A stretch of DNA of 13,169 nt, from contig URHP01000041.1 of assembly GCA_900547645.1 (NCBI GenBank), forward strand, positions 1 to 13,169, given 5' to 3'. The position numbers and the translations under genes are program-made. Source of the stretch: an uncultured Eubacteriales bacterium. GTDB lineage: Bacteria > Bacillota > Clostridia > Christensenellales > Borkfalkiaceae. Numbering within the stretch: position 1 is the first letter of the stretch; each line of letters opens with the position of its first letter. Under the pieces are notes generated by a model that ran no database searches, was not told the DNA's origin, and worked only from the letters and a program-made list of their open reading frames with translations. Shown here one piece after another: positions 1 to 7,065 of this stretch.

Positions 1-28
1 GGCAGCGTCAGATGTGTATAAGAGACAG
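1..28. other. Illumina Nextera (Tn5) read-1 adapter remnant
   Basis: Bases 10-28 are the 19-bp Tn5 mosaic end (AGATGTGTATAAGAGACAG). Bases 1-9 (GGCAGCGTC) continue into the Nextera read-1 adapter. The same adapter appears inverted at the right end. This is library-construction sequence, not genome, so the biological sequence starts at 29. Reading through it creates a false protein N-terminus beginning MCIRD. Confidence 0.98.
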
Positions 29-867
29 ACATGCAGGAGGCGGTCGATCGGTGCGGGACGTATGTGCCGCTTTACGTTATGACGAGCGAAGGGAACGACG
101 GGGCGACGCGCGCATTTTTCCGCGAACATGCCTTCTTCGGCTATCCCGAGCGGGAAGTGCGGTTTTTCCGTCAGGAAATGGCGCCCGCCGTGGGGCTTGA
201 CGGGAAATTGCTGCTGTCTGCCAAGGACAGCCTTGCCCTCTCGCCCAACGGAAACGGCGGTTGGTATGTCTCTTTGGAGCGCGCCGGGCTCGCTGCAGAG
301 GCGGAAGCGCGCGGCGTGGAGTGGTACAACGTGTTTGCCGTGGATAACGTGCTGCAGCGCATGGCGGATCCCGTATTCGTCGGCGCGACGATCGCAAGCG
401 GAAAAGCGACGGGGGCAAAATTCGTCCGCAAAGTCTGTCCGGAGGAGCGCGTCGGCGTGCTGTGTCTCGAAGACGGCCTTCCGGGCGTGATCGAATACTA
501 CGAACTTGACCGTGAAACGGCGAATCTGCGCGACGATGCGGGGCGGCTCGTCTATTCCTGCGGCGTCACGCTCAACTATCTGTTCCGCGCGGACGTGCTG
601 CGCAGGATCGGCGCTGCGCGTCTGCCCGTGCATATCGCAAAGAAAAAAGTGCCTTATCTGAGCGATGACGGCGTTCTCGTGGAGCCGGAGACGGAAAACG
701 GCTGCAAATTCGAGACGCTGATCCTGGATATGGTCCGCTGTGCGGGAAGCTGCCTTCCCTTTGAGATCGAGCGCGAAAAAGAATTTGCGCCCATCAAGAA
801 CAAAACGGGAGTGGACAGCGTAGAGACTGCGCGCGCCCTGCTTGAAAAAAACGGAGTGAAATTGTAA
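29..867 (+). CDS. UDPGP-family UDP-sugar pyrophosphorylase (UAP1-like), 5' truncated
   Basis: This is the C-terminal part of a nucleotidyltransferase that makes UDP-GlcNAc or a related UDP-sugar from UTP and a sugar 1-phosphate in the cytosol. Counting from the first in-frame Met at 31, the fragment shows PLYVMTSE (13-20), the uridine/sugar-site loop SPNGNGGWY (71-79), FAVDNVLQRMADPVF (102-116), NYLF (182-185), HIAKKKVPYL (201-210) and the phosphate-contacting Lys in FAPIKNKTG (252-260). This order matches eukaryotic-type UAP1/AGX proteins and their bacterial relatives. The N-terminal LxxGxGTRLG nucleotide loop is missing because the contig is cut at the adapter, so the Met at 31 is internal. 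The stop overlaps the next start (TAATG). Sugar specificity (GlcNAc, GalNAc or glucose) cannot be read from the fragment. Confidence 0.88.
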
Positions 868-1214
868 TGGATCATGAAGCGAGCAAGGAGACGACGGAAT
901 TCCTCACGCAGCTTGTCCGGCTGAACGGGACGATGAAGGAATTGTTTTCGTCCGGAAACGTGGCGCTGTTCACCGAGATGAACGACGCGATCAAGAAGAT
1001 GCACGCCGTACAGCACGGCAGCAAGGACGCCGTTCTCGCGGCGATCGATCCGGAGTGCGTCGTCATATACGGTAATTTTGACATGATCATAAAATTGCTG
1101 CGCACGACGGAGGACGGTGTGATCGATAGCGCGGCGCAGAAGGCGCTCAACAAATTTTTGCATAACATTGACGAAGCGGTCGTCAATATCGCCGCGGCGG
1201 TCGGACTTGTCTGA
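867..1214 (+). CDS. Unrecognised 115-aa helical protein
   Basis: I do not recognise this protein. It is a small soluble protein without signal peptide, membrane segment or cysteine motif beyond a single Cys (ECVV). Its composition suggests mostly alpha helix, with amphipathic stretches at about 8-30, 35-55 and 88-112. The middle segment DPECVVIYGNFDMIIKLL (61-78) looks like a short strand followed by a helix. Its ATG shares a base with the upstream stop, and GGAG lies 10 nt upstream (853-856), so it is probably translationally coupled to the UDP-sugar pyrophosphorylase. A 26-nt spacer separates it from the next gene. The coupling suggests a shared transcript, but no function should be inferred from that alone. 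Confidence 0.75.
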   Translation: MDHEASKETTEFLTQLVRLNGTMKELFSSGNVALFTEMNDAIKKMHAVQHGSKDAVLAAIDPECVVIYGNFDMIIKLLRTTEDGVIDSAAQKALNKFLHNIDEAVVNIAAAVGLV

Positions 1215-1240
1215 CGCGCGGCGCCGTCGGGAGAAAACAT

Positions 1241-2494
1241 ATGGCAAAGAGACGTTCAAGGGCCGAACGCGCTGCGCGCGAAGCGGCAAAGAAAAATCCG
1301 AAGGCGTTTTTTACGGTCGTCGTCATCGTGCTCGTGCTGGCGATCGTTGCGGCGGCGTGCTGGTACTTCCTCGTCTATCGAAAGCAGGATCATACCGCGC
1401 CGGGCGGCGACGGCACGCAGGTCGTCGGGGGCGAGGTGACCGAGATCTCCTCCGCCGATCTCTCCATTCATTTTTTGGAATTGGGGGTTGCCAACGCGGG
1501 GGACTGTACGCTCATCAAAGTGGGGAACACCGAAGTGCTCATCGACGCGGGCGCCAAGAAAAATACCGCTCCCACGCAAGTTATGCGGGATTATGTCGCG
1601 CAGTATTGTCAGGACGGGATTCTGGAATACGTGATTGCGACGCATGCGCATGAAGATCATATTGCGGGACTGGTCGGGCAAGAAAGCGGCGATACCAGAA
1701 CGGGTTTTCTCTATCAATACAAGATCGGAACGATCATTCAGTTCTCACAGCATAATACGAACAGCGGAATTTACAACGATTACGTTGCCGCAGTGGAATA
1801 TTGCCGTTCAAGGGGCACCAACGTTTATGATGCGCTGGAATGCACTTCGGAAACGAACGGCGCGCAGAGTACATATTATCTCGACGAAGCGCAGACCATT
1901 TCCATGAATATTCTTTATCAGGAATACTATGCGAAAAAGGCGGGGAGCGGCGAAAATAATCATTCCGTCTGTATGCTTCTGACGCAAACAGTCAACGAAA
2001 CCACTTCGTATCATTATCTCTTTACGGGCGATCTCGAAAAATCGGGGGAAGAATCCTTGGCAGAAAACAACGATCTGCCGCATTGTGTTCTGTTCAAGGG
2101 CGGACATCACGGCTCCTCTACGTCTTCCAACGAAGTATTGCTCGACGAGATCACGCCTGAAAATATTGCGATCTGCACTTGTGCGGGAACGTACGAATAT
2201 GCGGATAAACCTACTGCGGAGGAACCGGATAACTACCTCAACACATTTCCGACGCAGGAGGCGATCGACAGAATGTCGCAGTACACGCAGAATATTTATA
2301 TCACGACGCTCGGGGTTTTGGCGGACGATTATTCTACGGAAGGATTTGTTTCGATGAACGGCGACATTGTGTTCTATTACGGCAAGGGCGAAGACGAGAC
2401 GGAAAAGTCATTGAAACTCTGGTGCAGCAATAACGCGACGATCTTGAAAGATACCGAATGGTTCCGCGAAAACCGCACCTGGAACGGGGTATAG
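1241..2494 (+). CDS. Membrane-anchored ComEC/Rec2-type metallo-beta-lactamase-fold hydrolase
   Basis: This 417-aa protein has a basic N-terminus (MAKRRSRAERAAREAAKK), one hydrophobic span at about 22-45 and a hydrolase domain from about 75, predicted to lie outside the membrane. The zinc-site motif THAHEDH (134-140) has His135, His137, Asp139 and His140. Downstream come NNHSVCMLL (239-247), FTGDL with Asp264, and KGGHHGSS (287-293). This set is typical of the ComEC/Rec2 competence-hydrolase branch of the superfamily. There is no ComEC channel domain, so it is a stand-alone anchored hydrolase. Its substrate is unknown; an extracellular phosphodiester such as nucleic acid or a cell-wall polymer is only an inference. 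GGGAG (1229-1233) supports the start. Sampled GC falls from about 58% in the N-terminal segment to about 42-43% in sampled stretches of the hydrolase domain. Confidence 0.85.
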   Translation: MAKRRSRAERAAREAAKKNPKAFFTVVVIVLVLAIVAAACWYFLVYRKQDHTAPGGDGTQVVGGEVTEISSADLSIHFLELGVANAGDCTLIKVGNTEVLIDAGAKKNTAPTQVMRDYVAQYCQDGILEYVIATHAHEDHIAGLVGQESGDTRTGFLYQYKIGTIIQFSQHNTNSGIYNDYVAAVEYCRSRGTNVYDALECTSETNGAQSTYYLDEAQTISMNILYQEYYAKKAGSGENNHSVCMLLTQTVNETTSYHYLFTGDLEKSGEESLAENNDLPHCVLFKGGHHGSSTSSNEVLLDEITPENIAICTCAGTYEYADKPTAEEPDNYLNTFPTQEAIDRMSQYTQNIYITTLGVLADDYSTEGFVSMNGDIVFYYGKGEDETEKSLKLWCSNNATILKDTEWFRENRTWNGV

Positions 2495-2495
2495 C

Positions 2496-3125
2496 ATGGA
2501 AATCACTGCGATCACGCCCCAAAAACACGACGCCGCCCGCTGCAATATCGAGGTGGACGGAAGGTTCTTTTGCGGGATGCAGCTTCTCACCGTCATGGAA
2601 CACCGTCTGAAGGTGGGCAGCATTGTTACGGAAGAGGAGCTTTCGCAGCTGCAGCTGGCCGGGGAAAGGCAGACAGCGCTCGATAAGGCGCTCACGCATA
2701 TCTCTGCGTCCATGAAGACAGAGCGGGATATCCGCGATTTTTTGCGCCGCAAGGGCTATTTGCAGGACGTTGCCGACTATGTGGTCGGGAAGATGAAGGG
2801 TTACGGCTATCTTGACGACGAGGCTTATGCGCGTGCCTATGCGGAGAGCGCGGGCAAACGCAAAGGAGGCAGGCTCATCCGTATGGAATTGAAGCGCAAA
2901 GGCGTGTCCGATCAGGCGATCGCAGCGGCGCTTTCCGAAGGGGTGGACGAAGGCGCCGCTGCAAAGGCTGCGCTGGAAAAATATCTGCGCGGGAAGAAGC
3001 CCGATGAAAAGACGCTGCGCAAGGCATATGCGCACCTGATGTCTAAAGGATTTGATTACGACACGGCGCGTTCTGCGCTTGCCGGCCTGCGGTCAGATGC
3101 CGACGACGAATGGGAGGAATCATGA
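2496..3125 (+). CDS. recX: Regulatory protein RecX
   Basis: RecX binds RecA filaments and limits recombinase activity. This 209-aa protein has the family's tandem three-helix repeats. The clearest is in LTHISASMKTERDIRDFLRRKGY (about 65-87). It is followed by GYLDDEAYARAYAESAGKRKGGRLIRMELKRKGVS, and then a C-terminal repeat containing the LMSKGFDYDTARSAL motif. An N-terminal beta-rich extension (about 1-50) resembles the one in Bacillota RecX. It starts 1 nt after the upstream stop, and its stop overlaps the nnr start in TCATGA. recA is not in the window. Confidence 0.92.
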   Translation: MEITAITPQKHDAARCNIEVDGRFFCGMQLLTVMEHRLKVGSIVTEEELSQLQLAGERQTALDKALTHISASMKTERDIRDFLRRKGYLQDVADYVVGKMKGYGYLDDEAYARAYAESAGKRKGGRLIRMELKRKGVSDQAIAAALSEGVDEGAAAKAALEKYLRGKKPDEKTLRKAYAHLMSKGFDYDTARSALAGLRSDADDEWEES

Positions 3126-4561
3126 AATACGCATTTTCCAATGAGCAGATGCGCCGCGCGGATGCGGCGACGATCGCGGCGGGAACGCCGTCTTTGGAAC
3201 TGATGGAGCGCGCGGGACAGGCGCTGGCGCGCGCCGTTGCGGAGGCAATGTCGAGGAAGGGTGCTTCCGACGCGCTCTTTGTGTGCGGCGGCGGGAACAA
3301 CGGCGGCGACGGATTTGCGGCGGCGCGTATTCTGGCGGACGCGGGAGAAGATGTGAGCGTTCTGTGTCTTGCGGAAAAATTTTCTCCCGACTGTGCCGCC
3401 ATGCGGGAACGCTATAAGGGCGAAACGCTCGGGCGTATCCCGCGCAGACGGTACGGCGTGATCGTGGACTGTCTGTTCGGAACGGGGCTGGCGCGCCCCA
3501 TCGAGGGCATAAACAAGATGCTCGTTGACTTTATCAACGGCAGCGGCGCGCATGTCATTGCCTGCGATCTTCCGAGCGGGCTCGAAGAGTGCGGGATCGC
3601 GCCGGAAGTCTGCGTCCGCGCCGACGAAACGGTCGCCATGGGACAGATGAAGCAGGCGCTCCTCATGGCGGACGGCGCGGACTTTGCGGGTACGGTCACG
3701 GTCGCACAGATCGGCATTCACGCAGAAGAGCGCGGCGCGGAGGTGTGGGAGGCTTCGGACGTAAAGCAGCTTTTCCCGCCGCGGCGTTCCAATACGCACA
3801 AGGGCAGTTACGGGGCGGCATGCATTCTTGCGGGCGGCGCGTACAGCGGGGCGGCGTTTCTTGCGGCGGGCGCTTGCCTGAAGTCGGGGGCGGGCTACAC
3901 GAAACTCTGTGTTACGGAGCGGCTGTTTCCCTCCGCGGTCGGGAAACTTCCCGCCGTCGTACTCAGGGAATTCAAGGCGATCGACGGCGACATTCTGGCG
4001 GCAGACTGTATTGCTGCCGGAATGGGAACGGGCGTCAGCGAACGGCTCTATGTCCATATCGCAGAGCTTCTCGGCGCGTATACCGGCACGCTCGTGCTCG
4101 ATGCGGATGCGCTCAATACGATCGCGGCATACGGGACGGAGGTCCTGAATAAAAAGTCCTGTAAGGTCATCCTGACGCCGCACCCCAAGGAGTTTGCGCG
4201 GCTTGCCGGGAAGTCCGTGGGGGAGGTGCTTTCCAATGCAGCGGAGGAAGCCAAAGCGTTTGCTGCGCGCTGCGGTGCCGTCGTGGTACTCAAGAACAAC
4301 CGCTCCCTGATCACGGACGGCGAGCGCGTTGCGATCAATCCGACAGGCTCGCCCGCGCTTGCCAAGGGCGGCAGCGGGGACGTGCTCTCGGGCTTTCTTG
4401 CGGGTACCTGTGCGCGCGGCGTTCCGCCCTTTGAAGCGGCGTGCGCGGCAAGCTGGCTGCTCGGGAAAGCGGGGGAGATCGCTGCAGAAAAGATGGGGGA
4501 ATATGCCCCCGATCCGACGGATGTGATCGGATTTTTATCGGAAGCCATCTGCTCGCTTTGA
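3122..4561 (+). CDS. nnr: Bifunctional NAD(P)HX epimerase / ADP-dependent (S)-NAD(P)HX dehydratase
   Basis: This enzyme repairs damaged hydrated NADH and NADPH. Residues about 1-215 are the YjeF_N/NnrE epimerase domain: GGGNNGGDGF (56-65), DCLFGTGLARP (116-126) and CDLPSGL (148-154). Residues about 216-479 are the ribokinase-like NnrD dehydratase: HKGSYG (226-231), LDADALN (326-332), LTPHPKEF (351-358), and the catalytic Asp in KGGSGDVLSG (415-424). At 479 aa it is a normal fused length. I start it at ATG 3122, not the in-frame ATG at 3110. GGAGG (3113-3117) lies just upstream of 3122, and that start overlaps the recX stop by 3 nt, implying coupling. The epimerase loop after PSGL is shorter than usual, lacking the common TG step. 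It is the last gene before the terminator. Confidence 0.95.
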   Translation: MKYAFSNEQMRRADAATIAAGTPSLELMERAGQALARAVAEAMSRKGASDALFVCGGGNNGGDGFAAARILADAGEDVSVLCLAEKFSPDCAAMRERYKGETLGRIPRRRYGVIVDCLFGTGLARPIEGINKMLVDFINGSGAHVIACDLPSGLEECGIAPEVCVRADETVAMGQMKQALLMADGADFAGTVTVAQIGIHAEERGAEVWEASDVKQLFPPRRSNTHKGSYGAACILAGGAYSGAAFLAAGACLKSGAGYTKLCVTERLFPSAVGKLPAVVLREFKAIDGDILAADCIAAGMGTGVSERLYVHIAELLGAYTGTLVLDADALNTIAAYGTEVLNKKSCKVILTPHPKEFARLAGKSVGEVLSNAAEEAKAFAARCGAVVVLKNNRSLITDGERVAINPTGSPALAKGGSGDVLSGFLAGTCARGVPPFEAACAASWLLGKAGEIAAEKMGEYAPDPTDVIGFLSEAICSL

Positions 4562-4575
4562 TCGGTTCAGATGGG

Positions 4576-4603
4576 AAAAATCCCCCGAAACAGGGGATTT
4601 TTT
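4576..4603. terminator. Rho-independent terminator, probably bidirectional
   Basis: AAAAATCCCC (4576-4585) pairs with GGGGATTTTT (4593-4602) around a 7-nt loop, followed by a short T run to 4603. It lies 15 nt past the nnr stop. The A run on the left arm makes it usable in reverse too, so it can also end transcription of the converging minus-strand gene. Confidence 0.88.
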
Positions 4604-4611
4604 CATAATTT

Positions 4612-4641
4612 CATAGTACTATGCGTGACACAATAGTATGT
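4612..4641. repeat. Palindromic element between convergent genes
   Basis: CATAGTACTATG (4612-4623) is a perfect 12-bp palindrome. It overlaps a looser dyad, TACTAT ... ATAGTA, centred near the GTGACA at 4625-4630. The core GTACTATGCGTGACACAATA resembles the palindrome before rsfS (GTATTATGTC-T-GACATAATAC). It may be a protein-binding site or a remnant of a small intergenic repeat. No promoter use is evident. Confidence 0.35.
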
Positions 4642-4651
4642 TTTTGACGTT

Positions 4652-5407
4652 TTATGTGTATCCGAAGGCGCGAATGAGGACGGCTGCGGAAAGCAGGATG
4701 TTTCCGGAGATCAGGTAGTAGATCGGAAAAAAGACGAACAGGCTCATGATGAGCAGTCCCATACCGCAGACAAAGAACGGGTAGGCATTGCGCTTGGAAA
4801 AGGCGCGCCGCAGTTTGCTCCTGACGGTGCGTCGGGGGATCTCCCCGCAGATGTATGTCTCGGGCAGTTTGTCCGTGCGGGCGAAGAGTTCATAGATCTC
4901 CGCGCCCGTCATGGCGGTCCTGGAAAAGGATGCGAGCAGTTTTTCCGCTTCGGGGGAAAGCGCGTTGCAGGCGACGGTAAAGGGCTGCGTCCCGTACTCC
5001 TTCAGGAGCAGGGCGACGGCATCCGCCGAGACGGGCTGCATCGTAAAAATGGGGATGAGGGGCGTCTCTTCCAGCGAGATGGCGTCCTTTTCGCAGTGCG
5101 CTTCCCGACCGTCTGCGGTCAGCGCTTCCAGAAGCGCCGCGCGCACCCGCTCGTCCCGCTCCAGCGCAAGGTGCAGCATAAGTTTGTCCCGCGTTTCGCG
5201 CTCTTTTTTGCCGAGGGCGCGCCGCCTGTGTCTTGCGGAAAGGAAGAAGTACAGGATTGCGCCGAGCGCGAGCGCGAGCAGCGTTGCCGCTGCAAAGCAG
5301 ACGCCCGTCGGGATGCGGAACCAGCGGAAAGTGCCCACAAGAATGAGCCATGCAGAGGCGCTGTAAAACAGAACATCTGCGATCAGGGGAAAGTCGAATT
5401 TTTTCAT
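4652..5407 (-). CDS. Unrecognised membrane protein with four predicted spans
   Basis: I cannot name this 251-aa protein. Two hydrophobic spans at the N-terminus (about 9-28 and 34-57) are followed by a basic stretch (ARHRRRALGKKERE). A soluble region (about 75-190) comes next, then two C-terminal spans (about 208-230 and 234-249). The positive-inside rule puts the soluble region in the cytoplasm. Segment 117-185 alternates predicted strand and helix (IPIFTMQP, ADAVALLLKEYG, PFTVACN, SPEAEKLLASF, AMTG, AEIYELFAR). That pattern recalls the back half of restriction-endonuclease-like (Mrr) folds, but no D..ExK catalytic set is visible. I start at 5407 (MKKFDF); the reading frame extends to 5521 but lacks a good upstream start. 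No SD is visible. It converges on nnr. Confidence 0.72.
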   Translation of the reverse strand: MKKFDFPLIADVLFYSASAWLILVGTFRWFRIPTGVCFAAATLLALALGAILYFFLSARHRRRALGKKERETRDKLMLHLALERDERVRAALLEALTADGREAHCEKDAISLEETPLIPIFTMQPVSADAVALLLKEYGTQPFTVACNALSPEAEKLLASFSRTAMTGAEIYELFARTDKLPETYICGEIPRRTVRSKLRRAFSKRNAYPFFVCGMGLLIMSLFVFFPIYYLISGNILLSAAVLIRAFGYT

Positions 5408-5442
5408 GCGTGTATTTTTGACGCATTTTTTTCCGATTAAAC

Positions 5443-5471
5443 TTGCCAAGGGGAAAAAACTATTGTATAAT
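5443..5471 (+). promoter_or_regulatory. Consensus sigma-A-type promoter for nadD-yqeK
   Basis: TTGCCA (5443-5448), a 17-nt spacer and a perfect TATAAT (5466-5471) form a near-consensus promoter. Only 6 nt separate the -10 box from the ATG at 5478. Initiation is therefore expected at or next to the start codon, giving a leaderless mRNA with no room for a Shine-Dalgarno site. Confidence 0.82.
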
Positions 5472-5477
5472 ACCCGT

Positions 5478-6611
5478 ATGAAGATCGCACTTTTCGGGGG
5501 ATCGTTCGATCCCGTCCACAACGAACATATCCGCTATGCGCAGGCGGCGAAAGACGCGCTCGGGCTGGATAAGGTCGTCGTATTGCCCGCGGGGCTCGCA
5601 CCGCACAAGCGTACGGGCGCGCATGCTTCGGGGGAAGACCGGCTTGCCATGTGCAGGTTGGCGTTCAGCCGGTTTTCATGGGCGGAAGTGAGCGATTTCG
5701 AAGTGCGGGCGGGGGGAGCGAGCTATACCTATCTCACCTGCCGCCATTTTGCGGAGGAGTTTCCGGGGGCGGATCTGTATTTTCTCGTCGGGGAAGATAT
5801 GCTTGAAGATTTCTTCACGTGGAAGAATCCGGACGATATTCTTGCGCGTGTAACGCTTGCTGCCTGCGGAAGGGGAAACAGGACGCCTGCATCCCTGCGC
5901 GAACGCTTTTTTGCGCGGTTCCGGAAGGAGTTCGTTGCGGTTCCCTTTACGGGAGGAGAAGTGTCCTCCCGCATGCTGCGCGTCGATCTCGCATTCGGAA
6001 AGCGTCCCGCGGCGCTGGACGAAGGGGTGCTCGGCTATATCCGTGAAAAGGAGCTGTATTCGCATCCCGCCATTGCGCCCGCGCTTGCGCTCGAAAAGGA
6101 GACGCGGCGGGAACACAGCTATCGGGTGGCGCGCATGGCGGTGGAACGCTCCTGTTCGGCGGGGATCGCGGAGGAAAAGGCGCTGCTTGCGTCCGCCCTG
6201 CATGACTGCGGAAAATACGTCGCGCTCGATTCTCCTCTGCTGGAAGATTTTTCGCCGCCCGAAGATGTGCCGCCGCCCGTCATGCATCAGTATACGGGCG
6301 CCTATCTTGCGCGGCATTGTTTCGGCATCGAGGATGAAGAGGTGCTTGACGCCATTCGCTATCATACGAGCGGGAGGGCGGGGATGACGCCGCTCGGCAT
6401 GCTCGTCTACCTTGCCGATCTGCTGGAGGAGGGAAGGGATTTTGACGGGATCGAAGAACTGCGTGCGCTCTTCAGGACCGATCTCGAAGCATGTCTGTTT
6501 CGCTCGCTGGAAGATCAGCTCGTCTATCTGCGGAAATCAAAAAAGCCTGTCTATCCGCTCACGGAGCAGGCGTTTGCGTGGATCAAGGGGCGAATAAAGG
6601 ACAAAAAATAA
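5478..6611 (+). CDS. nadD-yqeK: Fused NadD nicotinate-nucleotide adenylyltransferase and YqeK HD-domain Ap4A hydrolase
   Basis: Residues 1-195 are NadD, which adenylates nicotinate mononucleotide to deamido-NAD. They contain GGSFDPVHNEH (7-17), LPAGLAPHK (36-44), VGEDMLEDF (104-112), and VSSRMLR with the closing YIREKELY (162-168, 187-194). Residues about 205-377 are a YqeK-type HD phosphohydrolase with His213, HD at 242-243, His270, His296 and Asp314. The motifs are REHSYRVARMA, LHDCGK, MHQYTGAYLA, YHTSGR and YLADLLEEGRDF. YqeK proteins cleave diadenosine tetraphosphate symmetrically. In many Bacillota the two genes are adjacent but separate; here they form one 377-aa chain with no stop between. 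An in-frame ATG at 5406 lies upstream of the promoter -10, so I use 5478, where GGSFDP sits at the family's usual distance from the N-terminus. Confidence 0.94.
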   Translation: MKIALFGGSFDPVHNEHIRYAQAAKDALGLDKVVVLPAGLAPHKRTGAHASGEDRLAMCRLAFSRFSWAEVSDFEVRAGGASYTYLTCRHFAEEFPGADLYFLVGEDMLEDFFTWKNPDDILARVTLAACGRGNRTPASLRERFFARFRKEFVAVPFTGGEVSSRMLRVDLAFGKRPAALDEGVLGYIREKELYSHPAIAPALALEKETRREHSYRVARMAVERSCSAGIAEEKALLASALHDCGKYVALDSPLLEDFSPPEDVPPPVMHQYTGAYLARHCFGIEDEEVLDAIRYHTSGRAGMTPLGMLVYLADLLEEGRDFDGIEELRALFRTDLEACLFRSLEDQLVYLRKSKKPVYPLTEQAFAWIKGRIKDKK

Positions 6612-6621
6612 GAAATAAATA

Positions 6622-6642
6622 GTATTATGTCTGACATAATAC
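6622..6642. promoter_or_regulatory. 21-bp perfect palindrome, likely operator
   Basis: GTATTATGTC (6622-6631), one T, then GACATAATAC (6633-6642): ten perfectly paired bases per arm. It sits 10 nt after the nadD-yqeK stop and 30 nt before the rsfS ATG. The arms are AT-rich with no trailing T tract, so a terminator is unlikely, while the symmetry suits a dimeric regulator. TATTAT and CATAAT inside it could be -10 boxes, but I find no convincing -35. I cannot assign a regulator. Confidence 0.55.
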
Positions 6643-6672
6643 AGTAAAAACAACGTTTTTCGGAGGAATGGA

Positions 6673-7023
6673 ATGGAAGGACATGAACTTGCGCTTGCAT
6701 GTGCAAAGGCGCTCTCGGATAAAAAGGCGCAGGATATTGTGATTCTCGACGTGCACGAACAGACCGTCGTATGCAGCTATTTTGTCATCGCAAGCGGGAG
6801 AAGTACGACGCAGGTGCGCGCGCTCGGCGACGCGGTGGAAGAAAAGCTGGAAAAAGACGCGGGGATGCTTCCCGTCCGCAAGGAGGGGCTGCGGGAAGGC
6901 AGATGGGGCGTCCTCGACTACGGCGACGTCATCGTGCATATCTTCAACGAGGAATCCCGGCTCTATTATTATCTGGAGCGCCTGTGGGATTCGGGCAGAA
7001 ACATCGAACGCTACGAAGACTGA
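6673..7023 (+). CDS. rsfS: Ribosomal silencing factor RsfS
   Basis: RsfS binds L14 on the 50S subunit and blocks joining to the 30S subunit when nutrients are scarce. The 116-aa length is typical. Recognisable segments are DIVILDV (21-27), YFVIASGRSTTQVRALGDAV (37-56), GRWGVLDYGDVIVHIF (about 76-91) and the ending LYYYLERLWD. GGAGG (6662-6666) is 6 nt before this ATG. The ATG at 6668 is only 1 nt from it, so 6673 is the start. Adjacent nadD, yqeK and rsfS is a standard Bacillota arrangement. A palindrome separates rsfS from the upstream gene, so it may also be regulated on its own. Confidence 0.95.
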   Translation: MEGHELALACAKALSDKKAQDIVILDVHEQTVVCSYFVIASGRSTTQVRALGDAVEEKLEKDAGMLPVRKEGLREGRWGVLDYGDVIVHIFNEESRLYYYLERLWDSGRNIERYED

Positions 7024-7065
7024 GCCGTCGGATCCCTTTTTGTATTTTTGGGAAAGGAGAAACAG

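Noticed and set aside
12..200. ORF starting MCIRDR, and its counterpart from 13152 leftwards starting MCIRDS
   Set aside because: The MCIRD start is translated Nextera adapter, and the rest is a wrong-frame reading of the UDPGP gene or tsaD.
3110..3121. Earlier in-frame ATG for nnr (MGGI extension)
   Set aside because: The SD GGAGG lies within these codons and serves the ATG at 3122.
3056..4183. 375-codon minus-strand frame opposite recX/nnr
   Set aside because: Arg/His-rich low-information translation; nnr on the plus strand has all catalytic motifs.
5408..5521. Longer N-terminus for the minus-strand membrane protein
   Set aside because: It would run back through the nadD promoter and start codon, no SD supports it, and MKKFDF followed by a membrane span is a normal start.
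7048..7065. TTG start for the 195-aa protein
   Set aside because: AGGAG at 7055-7059 is correctly spaced for ATG 7066 and lies inside the extension.
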